Part shown: in pieces, positions 1 to 9,094 of the stretch
How the letters are laid out: each line of letters opens with the position of its first letter
How positions within the stretch are numbered: the first letter of the stretch is position 1
From: Pseudomonadota bacterium
Lineage (GTDB): Bacteria; Myxococcota_A; Polyangia; Polyangiales; Polyangiaceae
Length of the DNA: 33,552 nt
Assembly (NCBI GenBank): GCA_023431345.1
Contig: JAEYWK010000066.1
Coordinates: 1 to 33,552, forward strand
Reading direction: 5' to 3'
Position numbers and translations under genes: made by a program
The notes under the pieces: generated by a model
Seen by the model: only the letters and a program-made list of their open reading frames with translations
Told to the model about the DNA's origin: nothing
Databases searched by the model: none

Positions 1-107
1 CAGCGCGATTCCGTCCAGAAACGTGCAAGCTCCGCGCGGGCGATGACCAACGCCGCCCCGCCATCCCCCTCACGCAGCTTGCGCGAGATCCCGCATCCGT
101 CCCTCAG
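1..107 (-). pseudogene. possible fragment of a thiolase-like gene
   Basis: Read on the minus strand from about 107 down to the window edge, one open frame gives a peptide containing LREGDGGAALVIARAEL. This resembles the (S/T)DGAAALVLA stretch of thiolases and related condensing enzymes. An in-frame stop lies just upstream, next to the left recombinase fragment, so it would be the remnant of a gene whose 5' part was lost. The similarity is short, made by eye, and the remainder lies outside the window. It could be a chance frame in GC-rich DNA. Confidence 0.2.
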
Positions 108-124
108 CTACGCTGCGCGGTAAC

Positions 125-930
125 ACCGGCGCGATGCCCACGTGCAAACGCGCGCTGGCGCGGAAGCTGAAGCTCGGCGGTTGATGGAGACCGCCCACGC
201 AACGGGCTCGCTTGAGCTGCGTGCGGAGGCGCCGACGTTGAAGGCCTTCGTGAGCGACACCTTCAATCCGCTGTACCGGAGCAAGTTCCGGGCGGGGACC
301 TGGAGGCGCTACGAAGGGTTGCTGCGGCAAGGGCTGCTCGACGAGCTTGGCGACAAGCGCGTCGATGCGATTGGACCAGCGATCGTTCGAGCGTTTATGG
401 CAGAGCTGGCCAAGCGCGGCATCCAAGCGCGCGGTCCGGTGAATCTGTTGCGAACGATCTTGGTGGCAGCGGTAGAAACGGGCGTGCTCGAAGCGATGCC
501 CGAGCTACCAAAGCCTCCGCCGCCGGGACGCAAGCTTCCCAGCGCGCCATCAACCGAAGAGGTCGAGGTAATGCTTGGAAGAGCCGACGGGTGGCTGCGG
601 GTGGCGATCGCGCTGGCGGCGTTCGCCGGCCTGCGGCAGGGCGAGGTGAGGGCACTGGAGGCTCGGGACGTCGACTTGAAACTTGGCGCCATTAGCGTGC
701 GCCGCGCGCTATCCGAGAATGACTCGGTGGCCCCCAAATCCGGGCACGAGCGCGTGGTTCCGCTTTGGCCACGGTTGGCCGAGGTACTAACCGAGGCGCT
801 CCGAGGGAAGCTGCCAGCGGCCCGCTTGGTTCTGAATCAAAGCGGACGCACGCCGTCGCGGCAGGCGGTCTGGACCGAGCTGAACGCGCTGCTCGTCCGT
901 CACTCGCTCCCGAAGCGGAGCTTCAACGCC
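125..930 (+). repeat. direct repeat, left copy (internal recombinase fragment)
   Basis: This 806-bp segment matches 3494-4298 (805 bp) almost colinearly; the one-base length difference is explained by a single deletion at about 3872-3875 in the right copy. The match starts at ACCGGCGC in both copies and stops at CTTC(A/C)ACGCC. Many differences are at third codon positions, so the two copies diverged while still under coding constraint, or were acquired separately. Confidence 0.85.
142..930 (+). pseudogene. tyrosine recombinase/phage-type integrase, truncated left copy
   Basis: This frame encodes an internal piece of a tyrosine recombinase. It has the core-binding SAM-like domain (about residues 25-105, with motifs YRSKFRAGTWRRYEGLLRQG and VNLLRTIL) and the start of the catalytic domain, with the first catalytic Arg in AFAGLRQGEVRAL. 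The frame departs from the right copy after RSFNA at about 930, so the HxLRH, HxxT and Tyr motifs are missing. From about 932 the DNA belongs to a different gene (a VWA protein). Upstream, an in-frame TAA at 121-123 interrupts the N-terminal arm. The open frame runs on past 930 only by chance. It cannot make an active recombinase. Confidence 0.85.
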
Positions 931-931
931 C

Positions 932-3383
932 AACGCCGCCACGGAGCGCGTGCTCGCCGATCCTTCGATTTCGGGTACGCCGCCCGCGACCGGCTCGCAA
1001 GCGCCCGAGAGGAGCCTGTTCACGCTGACCGCCAGCGTCGCCGCGAGTCAGGTCGCCGCGGCCTCCGTGCCGGCCGTCTTCGGCACGCCGCCGAGCGTCG
1101 TAGCCGAATGGACGCGACAGCCGAGCGAGCTCGCCTTCGCGCTCACCCCCGTGGGCACGAACGCCACGTTCACGGCCCCCGGCGTCTACGAGAACACCGA
1201 CGTCGGGTTCAACCTGCGCGCCTACTACGATCTCGACGCCAGCGGAGCGTTCACGGCCGGCGTCGACCCCGCGAACGAATTTGCCGTGACGGTGTCGATC
1301 GTTCGGGTCAAACACCGCATGTTGCTGCTGCTCGATCGTTCGGGCAGCATGGCGAGTTCCTTGCCCGAGGCGGTCACTCCGATCAGCCGTTGGGACGCCT
1401 CCGTGCGCGCGGCTCATGCTTGGCTCGATTCGTTCTTGGCGTTTCGCGGTGGGGCAGACCAGAAGTTCGGCGTCGTCACCTTCGAGCACACGGCTGGTGG
1501 GTTTGGCGTTGCCGCAGCGGCGGGTGACATCACCCTGAGGAATCCGAGCTCGGGCGCCACCACCACGAGCCTCGCAGATCTGAGCACGCTCGAGTCGCTC
1601 TCGAGTTTGAATCTGGGCGTGCCCGGCACTTGCACGCCCATAGGTGACGCTCTCGAGAAGGCGTTTCAGCTCCTGAACGTGCCGCCACCGAACGCGGTCA
1701 GCGAGCACTGCTCGATCGTGCTTTTGACCGACGGCTTCGAAAACTCGGGCTTTACGACCATCCAGAATTCGCTGCCGCCGGGCGCCACGAAGGTCTTCAC
1801 CACGAACGTGCGGCCGACTTATCCCGCGGTGAATCAAAACTTCTCGTTTTATACGTTCGCGGTCGGCACTGGCGTCGACGAAGACGTGCTGAACAACCTG
1901 CCGAGCTTGAGCCCCGGCGGGTACTACCGGCTCACGCGCGATACCGGCGAAATTTTGCCCGTGCTCGGACAGATGATCGGCGACAGTCTCGACGCACAAG
2001 ACTTGGGCGCGGTCATCGGCGCCAACCAGGCGACGTTCACCAGCAACGCCGGCGAGCGGAACATCGCCGTGATCGTCGCCTGGGACACCGTGACAGACAC
2101 GCTTCGCATCTCGCATCGCGCCGTCGGCGCTATGACGTGGAACCTTCTACCTACGGGCGCCGGCACCGGAACGCGCATCTACCAGCGCACAACGCACGGC
2201 ATGGCCGTGGTCGATCTCACGACTGCGCTCGGCGATCCGGTGCCCGCCCAGGAGTGGAAGTCGAGCGGTTGGTGGGCGGCGCCCCGCAGTCGATCGCGGC
2301 GGTGCTGGCCATGGCCGACCTCCACCTCAAGATGGAGGTCAGCTTCGACAAGGAGGAATACCGCACCGGCGAGCCCATCATCTTGACCTGCCGCTCCGAA
2401 ACGGCGACGTCGCGGTCAAGCACGCAACCGTCACGGTGGAGCTCGACGCTCCGGATCAAGGCCTCGGCACGTTTCTCAGCGTGAACGCCGGCAAATTGTT
2501 TGGGTCCATCCCGGTCACGCAAATCCTCCAAGCGAACACCACGGGCGGGGCGGTCAGCACCGTTCTGACGCGCGGTCCGCTCACGGGCGACATCGCGGCC
2601 ACGGCTTTCCAGTCTCGTCAACCAGGCGACACGCCGTCGCTCAAGGGCTTGTTGTTCCAAGGCCTGCTCCGGCAACAAAAGCTCGCCGATCTGCCCTTGC
2701 TCAAGCCGCCACCGCCGTTCGCAGACGGCACGGCCCGGTTGTTCGACGACGGCGGGCACCAAGATGGCCCGGCCGACAATGGCGACTACGCGAACGCCTT
2801 CACGAGAACGTTCGCGGAAGGCACCTACACGTTTCGGGTGCGCGCGAAAGGCGTGCTCGCGGATGGTTCGCCATTCCAACGCGTCGTTACCCTCTCGAAA
2901 TGGGTCGGAGTCTGACCGTCGCCCGCGGCTTCACCGGTGACGCTGGCGGCGCTGCCGAGCCCAGGACCCAACCTGTTTGCGGTCTGGGTCCAGGTGCAGC
3001 CGCGCGATGCTCGCGGCGAGTACCTAGGGCCGTTCCGCGAAGCGGAGCTGGTCTTTCAGACCTCGGCCGGCTCGTTCGAGGGCGAAGTCGTCAGCACGAC
3101 CGATGGCATCTACCGCCGACGCATGGTCTATAAAGTCGGTGAAACTCCGGTCGTGCAAGTAACGGTGGCCGGCACGCCGCTGAAGCCGGTCTTGACCTTC
3201 AACCCCGAGCTCTGCATCACCATTGATGAGCTATGCCGGCACGGCCACGCCTGCCGCGCGCATCTGGCCGGGTTGATCGAGGCCTTCGCGCACCTCAAGG
3301 GCTTGTTTCAATGCACCGTCGCGCTCAAGGCGGCGATCGTGCGGGTGGCGCGCGCGTTCGGAAAGGGTTGCGGCTGCCAGTAG
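932..3383 (+). pseudogene. von Willebrand factor A domain protein, decayed
   Basis: The gene is read in three frames. The first part (about 932-2260) has a beta-rich N-terminal region with TFTAPGVYENTDVGF, then a VWA domain beginning LLLLDRSGSMAS, a perfect DxSxS MIDAS motif, and continuing through LLTDGFENSG and FAVGTGVD. A frame change at about 2258 leads to VERLVGGAPQSIAAVLAMAD. A second at about 2398-2402 leads to NGDVAVKHATVTVELDAPD. TGA at 2913-2915 interrupts the last part, probably CGA to TGA, and the frame then continues to a Cys-containing end (GKGCGCQ) and stop at 3383. No start or signal peptide is visible, since the 5' end abuts the recombinase fragment. Such proteins are usually secreted or surface-exposed and bind metal and ligand; this copy looks dead. 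Assembly errors are the alternative, but neighbouring genes are clean. Confidence 0.8.
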
Positions 3384-3390
3384 GCGCGTC

Positions 3391-4457
3391 GTACATCTTT
3401 CCGTCCGGCGGCCGTCAGGCCAGAAACGGGACGGCAAGTCCATCCTGGTCATTGATTTTCGATTTCGAGACAAGGACGGGCGCGAGCAGCGCTACCGGCG
3501 CAATGCTCGCGTGCAAACGCGAGCCGGCGCCGAAGCTGAAGCTCGGCGCTTGATGGAGACTGCTCACGCAACGGGCTCTCTGGAGCTGCGTGCGGAGGCG
3601 CCGACATTGAAGACCTTCGTGAGCGACACCTTCAGGCCGCTATACCGCAGCAAGTTTCGGGCAGGGACCTGGAGACGATACGAAGGGCTGCTTCGGCAAG
3701 GGCTGCTCGACGAGCTTGGTGACAAGCGCGTGGACGCAATCGGTGCAACGGTCGTTCGGGTGTTTATGGCAGAGCTGGCGAAGCGCGGCATTCAAGCGCG
3801 TGGGCCAGTGAATCTGCTGCGGACGATCTTGGCTGCTGCGGTCGAAACGGGCGCGCTCGAGGCGATGCCCGACTTCCAAAGCCACCGCCGCCGGGACGCA
3901 AGCTTCCGAGCGCACCATCAACCGAAGAGGTCGAGGCGATGCTCGGCCAGGCCGAGGGCTGGCTGCGGGTATCGATCGCACTCGCAGCGTTCGCTGGTCT
4001 TCGGCAGGGCGAGGTGAGGGCGCTTGAGGTTCGGGACGTCGACTTGAAGCTCGGCGTCATCAGCGTGCGCCGGGCGCTATCCGAGAATGACTCGGTGGCC
4101 CCTAAATCCGGGCACGAGCGCGTGGTTCCGCTTTGGCCACGGTTGGCCGAGGTACTGACCGAGGCGCTCCGAGGAAAGCTGCCGGCGGCCCGCTTGGTTC
4201 TGAACCAAAGCGGCCGAACGCCGTCGAGGCAGGCCGTCTGGACCGAGCTTCACACCCTCCTTGCCCGCCACAAGCTCCCCGAGCGGAGCTTCCACGCCTT
4301 GCGCCACTACTTCCTCACGGCGCTGGTGCGTGGCGGCGCCAACCTGGAAGCGGTGCGTGAGCTGGCAGGCCACTCCAAGCTCCTCACCACGCAACGCTAC
4401 GTGCACGCCACCGGCGCGGATCTTCGGGACGCGATCGGGCGGCTTCCGGGTAACTAG
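3391..4457 (+). pseudogene. tyrosine recombinase/phage-type integrase, frameshifted right copy
   Basis: This copy keeps the whole domain order. The N-terminal arm-binding strand region includes ILVIDFRFRDKDGREQRY (about 3442-3495), followed by the core-binding domain and the catalytic domain. Catalytic residues visible are Arg in GLRQGEV, HALRH, GH in LAGHSKLLTTQRYVHA, and the Tyr of QRY. Two defects are present: no ATG, GTG or TTG in frame upstream of GTG 3511, which lies inside the arm domain, and a one-base deletion at about 3872-3875 relative to the left copy. The protein is therefore read in frame 1 to about 3872 and in frame 3 from there to the stop at 4457. The gene ends 63 bp before the 3' end of the oppositely oriented tRNA-Pro, the typical place for an integrase next to its attachment site. 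Confidence 0.85.
3494..4298 (+). repeat. direct repeat, right copy of recombinase segment
   Basis: Partner of 125-930 in the same orientation, with the decayed VWA gene between them. Recombination between the two copies would delete about 3.37 kb including the VWA gene. Confidence 0.85.
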
Positions 4458-4462
4458 CGGGA

Positions 4463-4502
4463 AACGAAAAGACTCCAGCCGCCTAAGTCAGCGACTGGAA
4501 TC
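4463..4502 (-). terminator. intrinsic terminator of tRNA-Pro
   Basis: Read on the minus strand, directly downstream of the tRNA, GATTCCAG and CTGGAGTC form an 8-bp stem with one G-T pair around a 16-nt loop, followed by TTTTCGTTTC. This is a standard rho-independent layout. It sits between the integrase stop and the tRNA 3' end. Confidence 0.7.
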
Positions 4503-4520
4503 ACCTTTCTTCCTACTCGG

Positions 4521-4594
4521 TCGGGGCGGGCAGATTCGAACTGCCGACCTCACGGACCCGAACCGTGCGCGCTACCAAACTGCGCTACGCCCCG
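4521..4594 (-). tRNA. tRNA-Pro (anticodon CGG)
   Basis: The reverse complement folds as a complete cloverleaf. The acceptor stem is CGGGGCG/CGCCCCG, the D arm is GCGC..GCGC, the anticodon stem CACGG/CCGTG encloses loop TTCGGGT (anticodon CGG), the variable loop is AGGTC, and the T arm is GGCAG/CTGCC with TTCGAAT. Discriminator base is A; CCA is not encoded (CCG follows). The gene is 74 nt. Its 3' half is the likely integration target of the adjacent recombinase. Confidence 0.95.
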
Positions 4595-4692
4595 AGCGGG
4601 CTCTCTGCGGGGGCTGGCCTTTTGCGAGGCGAGCCCCTCAGAGCGGCGGGAGAATGATGGCCGAGCCCTGACCTGTCAAGGACGCACTTGCG

Positions 4693-5667
4693 CTAGCCGT
4701 GGCGTTTTTTTAGTTCGGCCGTTAGGGCTGGCACGGCTTGGAACATGTCAGCCACCAGGCCGTAGTCGGCGATCTGGAAGATGGGAGCTTCCGGGTCCTT
4801 GTTGATCGCGACGATGACCTTCGAGCTTTTCATGCCCGCGATGTGCTGAATCGCGCCCGAAATGCCGACCGCGATGTACAGCTGCGGCGCGACGATCTTG
4901 CCGGTTTGTCCGACCTGGAAGTCTCCGGGCGCGTAGCCGGCGTCGACCGCGGCGCGGCTGGCGCCGATGGCTGCGCCGACCGCGTCGGCCAGGGGCTCCA
5001 TCACCTCGAAGAATTTCTCCTTCAGGCCGCGACCGCCGGAGACGACCACCTTGGCGTCGGTCAGCTCCGGGCGTGCGCTCTTCACCGCCTCGAGGCCGAC
5101 GAACTCGACGCGCGCGGCCGCAGCGCTGGGCGCCGCCTTGCTGGCCTTCTCGATGGGTGAGCTGCCGCCGCTGGGCTCGGCGGGGGAGAACTCACTTTGA
5201 CGCGCCGTGGCCACCTGAATCGGAGTTTCGAGGGTGCAGTAACCGAAGGCGTTGCCCGCGAACATCGGCCGCTTGTAGACGAGCTTGCCGCCCTCCGCCG
5301 AGACGCCCGCGCAATCACCCGCGTAGGCTGCGTCGAGCTTGGCCGCGACGCGCGGCAGCAAGTCTTTGCCGAAGCTCGAGGCCGTCGCCACGATCAGCGA
5401 GACGCCCTGCGCCGCCGCCACCACGCTGGGCGCGTAATGCTCGGCCGTGTACTTGCCGAGCGACGGATCCTCGATGGCGATGATCTTGGCGGCGCCGTAG
5501 CCGGCCAGCTCGGCCGCGGCCTCCGCGGTGCTCGCGCCCAGCACCAGGATGGTGATGCTGCCGCCGACGGCGGGCAGCGCTTGTCGCGCGAAGGTGATCG
5601 CGCTCAGGGTGGATTTCTTGAGCTTTCCGTCTTCGGAGAGCTCGGACACGACGAGCACGTTTGCCAT
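4693..5667 (-). CDS. etfA: electron transfer flavoprotein alpha subunit
   Basis: EtfA is the FAD-carrying subunit of the heterodimeric electron transfer flavoprotein, which takes electrons from acyl-CoA and related dehydrogenases and passes them to ETF:quinone oxidoreductase. At 324 residues it has normal family length. The N-terminal domain (about 1-185) begins ANVLVVSELSEDG. The C-terminal FAD domain (about 200-324) contains VVSGGRGL, GQTGKIVAPQLYIAVGISG, IQHIAGM, INKDPEAPIFQIADYG and VADMFQAVP, the family signature. The ATG at 5667 directly follows the etfB stop with no spacer, so the two are probably translationally coupled. A Ser/Ala/Pro-rich segment (SPAEPSGGSSPIEKASKAAP) links the domains. 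Confidence 0.96.
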   Translation of the reverse strand: MANVLVVSELSEDGKLKKSTLSAITFARQALPAVGGSITILVLGASTAEAAAELAGYGAAKIIAIEDPSLGKYTAEHYAPSVVAAAQGVSLIVATASSFGKDLLPRVAAKLDAAYAGDCAGVSAEGGKLVYKRPMFAGNAFGYCTLETPIQVATARQSEFSPAEPSGGSSPIEKASKAAPSAAAARVEFVGLEAVKSARPELTDAKVVVSGGRGLKEKFFEVMEPLADAVGAAIGASRAAVDAGYAPGDFQVGQTGKIVAPQLYIAVGISGAIQHIAGMKSSKVIVAINKDPEAPIFQIADYGLVADMFQAVPALTAELKKRHG

Positions 5668-6495
5668 TCAAATCACCTTCGCCACGTTGGCGAGCTTTTC
5701 GACCAGCTCGGAGACGTCTTTGACTTTGACGCCCGCGGCGCGTTGCGCCGGGCGCTCGAACTTGAGGTACTTGGTCGTGAGCGCGGCGCCGGGCACGAGC
5801 TCGGCGAGCGTCTTCACTTCGAGCGGCTTCTTCTTCGCGGCCATGATCGCGGGCAGCGGCGCGAAGCGCACGCCGTCGTTGTATTTGAAGCCGGCTTCCG
5901 TCACCTTCGAGAACACGCTGTGCGGCGCGACGATGCGCAAGTCCACCGTGACGAGCGCGGGCAGCTTGACCCGCAGCGTGAGCACGCCGCCGTCGACCTC
6001 GCGGCCCACCAGCAGCGCGCCTTCCTCTTCCTTGATCGTCGCGGCGAAGGTGGCCATCGGCCAATCCAGCAGCTCCGCGAGCCGCTGGCCCACCTGGTTC
6101 GTGTCGCCGTCGACCGCTTGCTTGCCCATCAGCACCACGTCGGGCTTCTCGGCCGCGACGATGGCCTGCAGGGCGCCGGCGACCAAGCGCCCGTCGAGCT
6201 GATCGTCGGTGGCGTCGACGCGGATTGCTCGATCAGCACCGGTAGCGAGCGCGGCGCGCAACGTCTGCTCGGCCTCTTTCGGACCGAGCGTCACCACGAC
6301 GACCTCGCCGAGGCGCTGCTTCGGCGTCTTACCGTTCTCGGTCAGCCGCAGCGCGGCCTCGAGCGCGTATTCGTCGAAGGGGTTGGGTTTCCATTCGAGA
6401 CCGCTCGTGTCGACGGCAGCGCCGCCGGCCGCGATCTTCACCTTGTTTGCGTTGTCGGGATCTGCCACCCGCTTGAGCGCGACTAGGATTTTCAC
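5668..6495 (-). CDS. etfB: electron transfer flavoprotein beta subunit
   Basis: EtfB pairs with EtfA and binds AMP. Visible signatures are KILVALKRVADPDNANKV at the N terminus, MGKQAVDGDTNQVGQRLAE in the middle, and RFAPLPAIMAAKKKPLE near residues 210-230. The last is the recognition loop that docks dehydrogenase partners in the mitochondrial-type (group I) ETFs. Length is 275 residues, slightly above the usual 250-260. The start is GTG at 6495, chosen because GAGGA lies 7-8 nt upstream and the protein then begins MKILVALK, as in relatives. It is first gene of a two-gene operon with etfA and is divergent from nadB; the 180-bp gap presumably holds both promoters. Confidence 0.95.
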   Translation of the reverse strand: MKILVALKRVADPDNANKVKIAAGGAAVDTSGLEWKPNPFDEYALEAALRLTENGKTPKQRLGEVVVVTLGPKEAEQTLRAALATGADRAIRVDATDDQLDGRLVAGALQAIVAAEKPDVVLMGKQAVDGDTNQVGQRLAELLDWPMATFAATIKEEEGALLVGREVDGGVLTLRVKLPALVTVDLRIVAPHSVFSKVTEAGFKYNDGVRFAPLPAIMAAKKKPLEVKTLAELVPGAALTTKYLKFERPAQRAAGVKVKDVSELVEKLANVAKVI

Positions 6496-6674
6496 GATGA
6501 TTCCTCAACGCTGAGCCTAGCCCAGAGCGAGCCGGCTCGCGGGAGGCCACCGTCATAAAATCGCGATATTTCTCGGCCAAAAGGCCGGCGAGGTGGGTGG
6601 AGGTAGCCTTCGAGTCGGACTGCCGCTTTTTCTGGGCTGGGGGCCTGCTATGAAGCGTCAGGTCTCCACAGCCC

Positions 6675-8282
6675 ATGCAAATCACGACTGATTTTCTGAT
6701 CCTCGGCAGCGGCATCGCGGGTCTCTCCTTTGCGCTGCGGGCGCAGGCTCACGGGCAGGTGGTGGTGGTGACCAAGCGCTCGGCGACGGAGGCGGCGACG
6801 AGCTGGGCGCAAGGTGGCGTCGCGGCGGTGCTCTCACCGGAGGACTCGTTCGAAAAGCACGCTGACGACACGTTCGTCGCGGGCGCAGGCTTGTGCCACC
6901 AAGCCGTCGTCGACATGTGCGTGCGCGAGGCCCCCGCGGCCGTGAAGTGGCTGTCGGAGCTGGGCGCGCAGTTCTCGCGTGAAAACGACGGCCAGTTCGA
7001 GCTAGGCCGCGAGGGTGGGCACAGCGAACGCCGCGTCGTGCACGCGGGCGACATCTCTGGGCGTGAGATCGAGCGCGCGCTGCTCGACGCCGTGCGCGCT
7101 TCACCGAACATCACGCTGCTCGAGTGGCACATGGGCATCGACCTGATCACGCTGAGCCGCTTCGGCGGGCCCGATCAGTGCGTCGGCGCCTACGTGCTCG
7201 ACGAACGCGGCGGCCAAGTGCAAACGATCTTGTCACGGGCGACCGTGCTCGCGACGGGCGGCGCCGGCAAGGTCTACCTCTACACCTCGAACCCCGACGT
7301 CGCGACCGGCGACGGCGTGGCCATGGCCTACCGCGCGGGCGCAGAAATCGCGAACATGGAATTTTATCAGTTCCATCCCACCGTCCTGTACGAGCCTCGC
7401 GCCAAGAGCTTCTTGATGAGCGAAGCGCTGCGCGGGGAGGGCGCGGTGCTGCGCTCGCTCGATGGCGAGGCGTTCATGCTCCGTCATCACCCGCTCAAGG
7501 ACCTGGCGCCGCGCGACGTGGTGGCGCGCGCCATCGATTTCGAGATGAAGCGCTCCGGCAGCGAGCACGTGCTGCTCGACATCTCCGGGCGCCCTGCCGA
7601 CTTCGTGCGCGCGCGCTTCCCCAACATTCACGCCGAGTGCCTGCGCTTCGGCATCGACATCACGCGCGATCCGATCCCGGTCGTGCCGGCCGCGCACTAC
7701 ATGTGCGGCGGCGTCACGACCGATTTGCACGGCCGGACCACGCTGCCAGGCCTGTGGGCGATCGGCGAGACGGCCTGTACGGGGCTGCACGGCGCCAACC
7801 GTCTGGCGTCGAACTCGCTGCTGGAAGGCTTGGTGTTCGCGCGCCGCGCCGTCGACCGTCTGATCGGACAGCTCGCGGAGCTGCGGGCGGCGCCGCACCC
7901 GGCCGTGCCCGAGTGGCAAACGGGCTCGGCCGCCGCGAGCGACGAAGCGGTCGTGGTCACCCACAACTGGGACGAGCTGCGGCGCCTGATGTGGAACTAC
8001 GTCGGCATCGTGCGCAGCGACGCACGGCTGCGGCGGGCCGCGCGCCGCGTCGCGCTGCTCGAAGAGGAGATCCGCGAGTATTACTGGCGTCACCTCGTGA
8101 CGCGCGACCTGCTCGAGCTCCGCAACATCGCCACCGTGGCGCAGCTCATCATCGCGTCCGCCGCGAACCGCCACGAGAGCCGCGGTCTTCACTACACGAT
8201 CGATCACGAGCAGACTCGCGACGACTGGGCGCGCGACACGGTGGTCAAGCGCGGGGTCCTGCCGCACCTGCGCGGCCGATGA
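6675..8282 (+). CDS. nadB: L-aspartate oxidase
   Basis: NadB oxidises L-aspartate to iminoaspartate, the first step of de novo NAD synthesis, using FAD. The 535-residue protein is standard length. Near the N terminus is the Rossmann motif LGSGIAGLS. Further family signatures are SWAQGGVAAVL, HAGDISGREIERAL, ATGGAGKVY, MEFYQFHPT, SEALRGEGAVL, the ARDVVARAI segment, HYMCGGV and GLHGANRLASNSLLEGLVF. The C-terminal helical domain (YYWRHLVTRDLLELRNI) is present. No clear Shine-Dalgarno precedes ATG 6675. The stop overlaps the start of the CPBP protease gene by 4 nt (ATGA), making nadB the head of a tightly packed four-gene unit. No nadA or nadC lies nearby in this window. Confidence 0.95.
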   Translation: MQITTDFLILGSGIAGLSFALRAQAHGQVVVVTKRSATEAATSWAQGGVAAVLSPEDSFEKHADDTFVAGAGLCHQAVVDMCVREAPAAVKWLSELGAQFSRENDGQFELGREGGHSERRVVHAGDISGREIERALLDAVRASPNITLLEWHMGIDLITLSRFGGPDQCVGAYVLDERGGQVQTILSRATVLATGGAGKVYLYTSNPDVATGDGVAMAYRAGAEIANMEFYQFHPTVLYEPRAKSFLMSEALRGEGAVLRSLDGEAFMLRHHPLKDLAPRDVVARAIDFEMKRSGSEHVLLDISGRPADFVRARFPNIHAECLRFGIDITRDPIPVVPAAHYMCGGVTTDLHGRTTLPGLWAIGETACTGLHGANRLASNSLLEGLVFARRAVDRLIGQLAELRAAPHPAVPEWQTGSAAASDEAVVVTHNWDELRRLMWNYVGIVRSDARLRRAARRVALLEEEIREYYWRHLVTRDLLELRNIATVAQLIIASAANRHESRGLHYTIDHEQTRDDWARDTVVKRGVLPHLRGR

Positions 8283-9094
8283 GCATGCGGCTCGTGCTCT
8301 CGGCGCCGCTCGCGCTGGGCTGGTCGCTCTTGCTCACGGTGGGCCTGTTCAGCGTCGCGGTGCTGGTGAGCGTCGCGTTCGGCCCCACCAATCAGGGCAT
8401 CGTGGCGGGCAGCGTGGCCGAATTTCTGCTCATGCTGCCGCTGGCGCGCTTTCTGGCGCGCACTTATGGCGACGGCGACCAACGAGCATCGCTGGGCCTC
8501 GCCCCCGCTTCGCGCGTCGAGCTGTTGATCGGCGGCTCGCTAGGCGTGATCTTGCACTTGCCGGCGGGCTACGTGAGCGAGCTGGTCGAGCGTCGCTTCC
8601 CGACCCCGCCCGAAGCCCTGAAGGCGCAGCTGCACGCCCTGACGCCGAGCTCGGCGCTGATGGGCGCCGCGATGCTGATCTGCGTCGCGGGCGTCGTTCC
8701 CTACATCGAAGAGCTCTTCTTTCGCGGCGCCCTGTTCAGTCCCCTCCTCGAGAGCAGCGCTCGCGGCAAGAGCAGCCCTGGCGTGGCCGTGTGGACCACG
8801 TCCATCGGCTTCGCGCTCGCCCACCAGGAGCCGCGAAATTGGCCGCCGCTGCTGTTGGTGGCGCTGGTGCTCGGCGAGCTGCGGCGCCGGGGCGGCTCGA
8901 TTTGGCCGGGGGTGGCCTTGCACGCCGCCTTCAACGCGGCAACGCTGCTCTTCGTGTTCGTTGCCAAACCCGTCGACGTGAAGCCGCAGGGGGGCTCGTG
9001 GCTTTTGGCCGCCATCGGGGCCGCTTTGTGCGGCGTGGGCGTGTGGCTGTTCGGCCGCGTCTCCGCGCGCCGCCTCGCGGAGGCAGGGCGATGA
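8279..9094 (+). CDS. CPBP family intramembrane metalloprotease (CAAX protease-like)
   Basis: The 271-residue product is an integral membrane protein with several hydrophobic segments. The first (about 5-30) begins LVLSAPLALGWSLLLTVGL. It carries the three CPBP/Abi motifs: EELFFRG (E144, E145, R149), H182 in AHQEPRN, and HAAFN (H215, N219). In the family these residues coordinate metal and cleave substrates within the membrane; bacterial members act in protein processing or bacteriocin self-protection, but the substrate here is unknown. ATG 8279 overlaps the nadB stop (ATGA), and the stop overlaps the next gene the same way. The open frame extends upstream through nadB, but only in its shadow. 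Confidence 0.88.
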   Translation: MSMRLVLSAPLALGWSLLLTVGLFSVAVLVSVAFGPTNQGIVAGSVAEFLLMLPLARFLARTYGDGDQRASLGLAPASRVELLIGGSLGVILHLPAGYVSELVERRFPTPPEALKAQLHALTPSSALMGAAMLICVAGVVPYIEELFFRGALFSPLLESSARGKSSPGVAVWTTSIGFALAHQEPRNWPPLLLVALVLGELRRRGGSIWPGVALHAAFNAATLLFVFVAKPVDVKPQGGSWLLAAIGAALCGVGVWLFGRVSARRLAEAGR

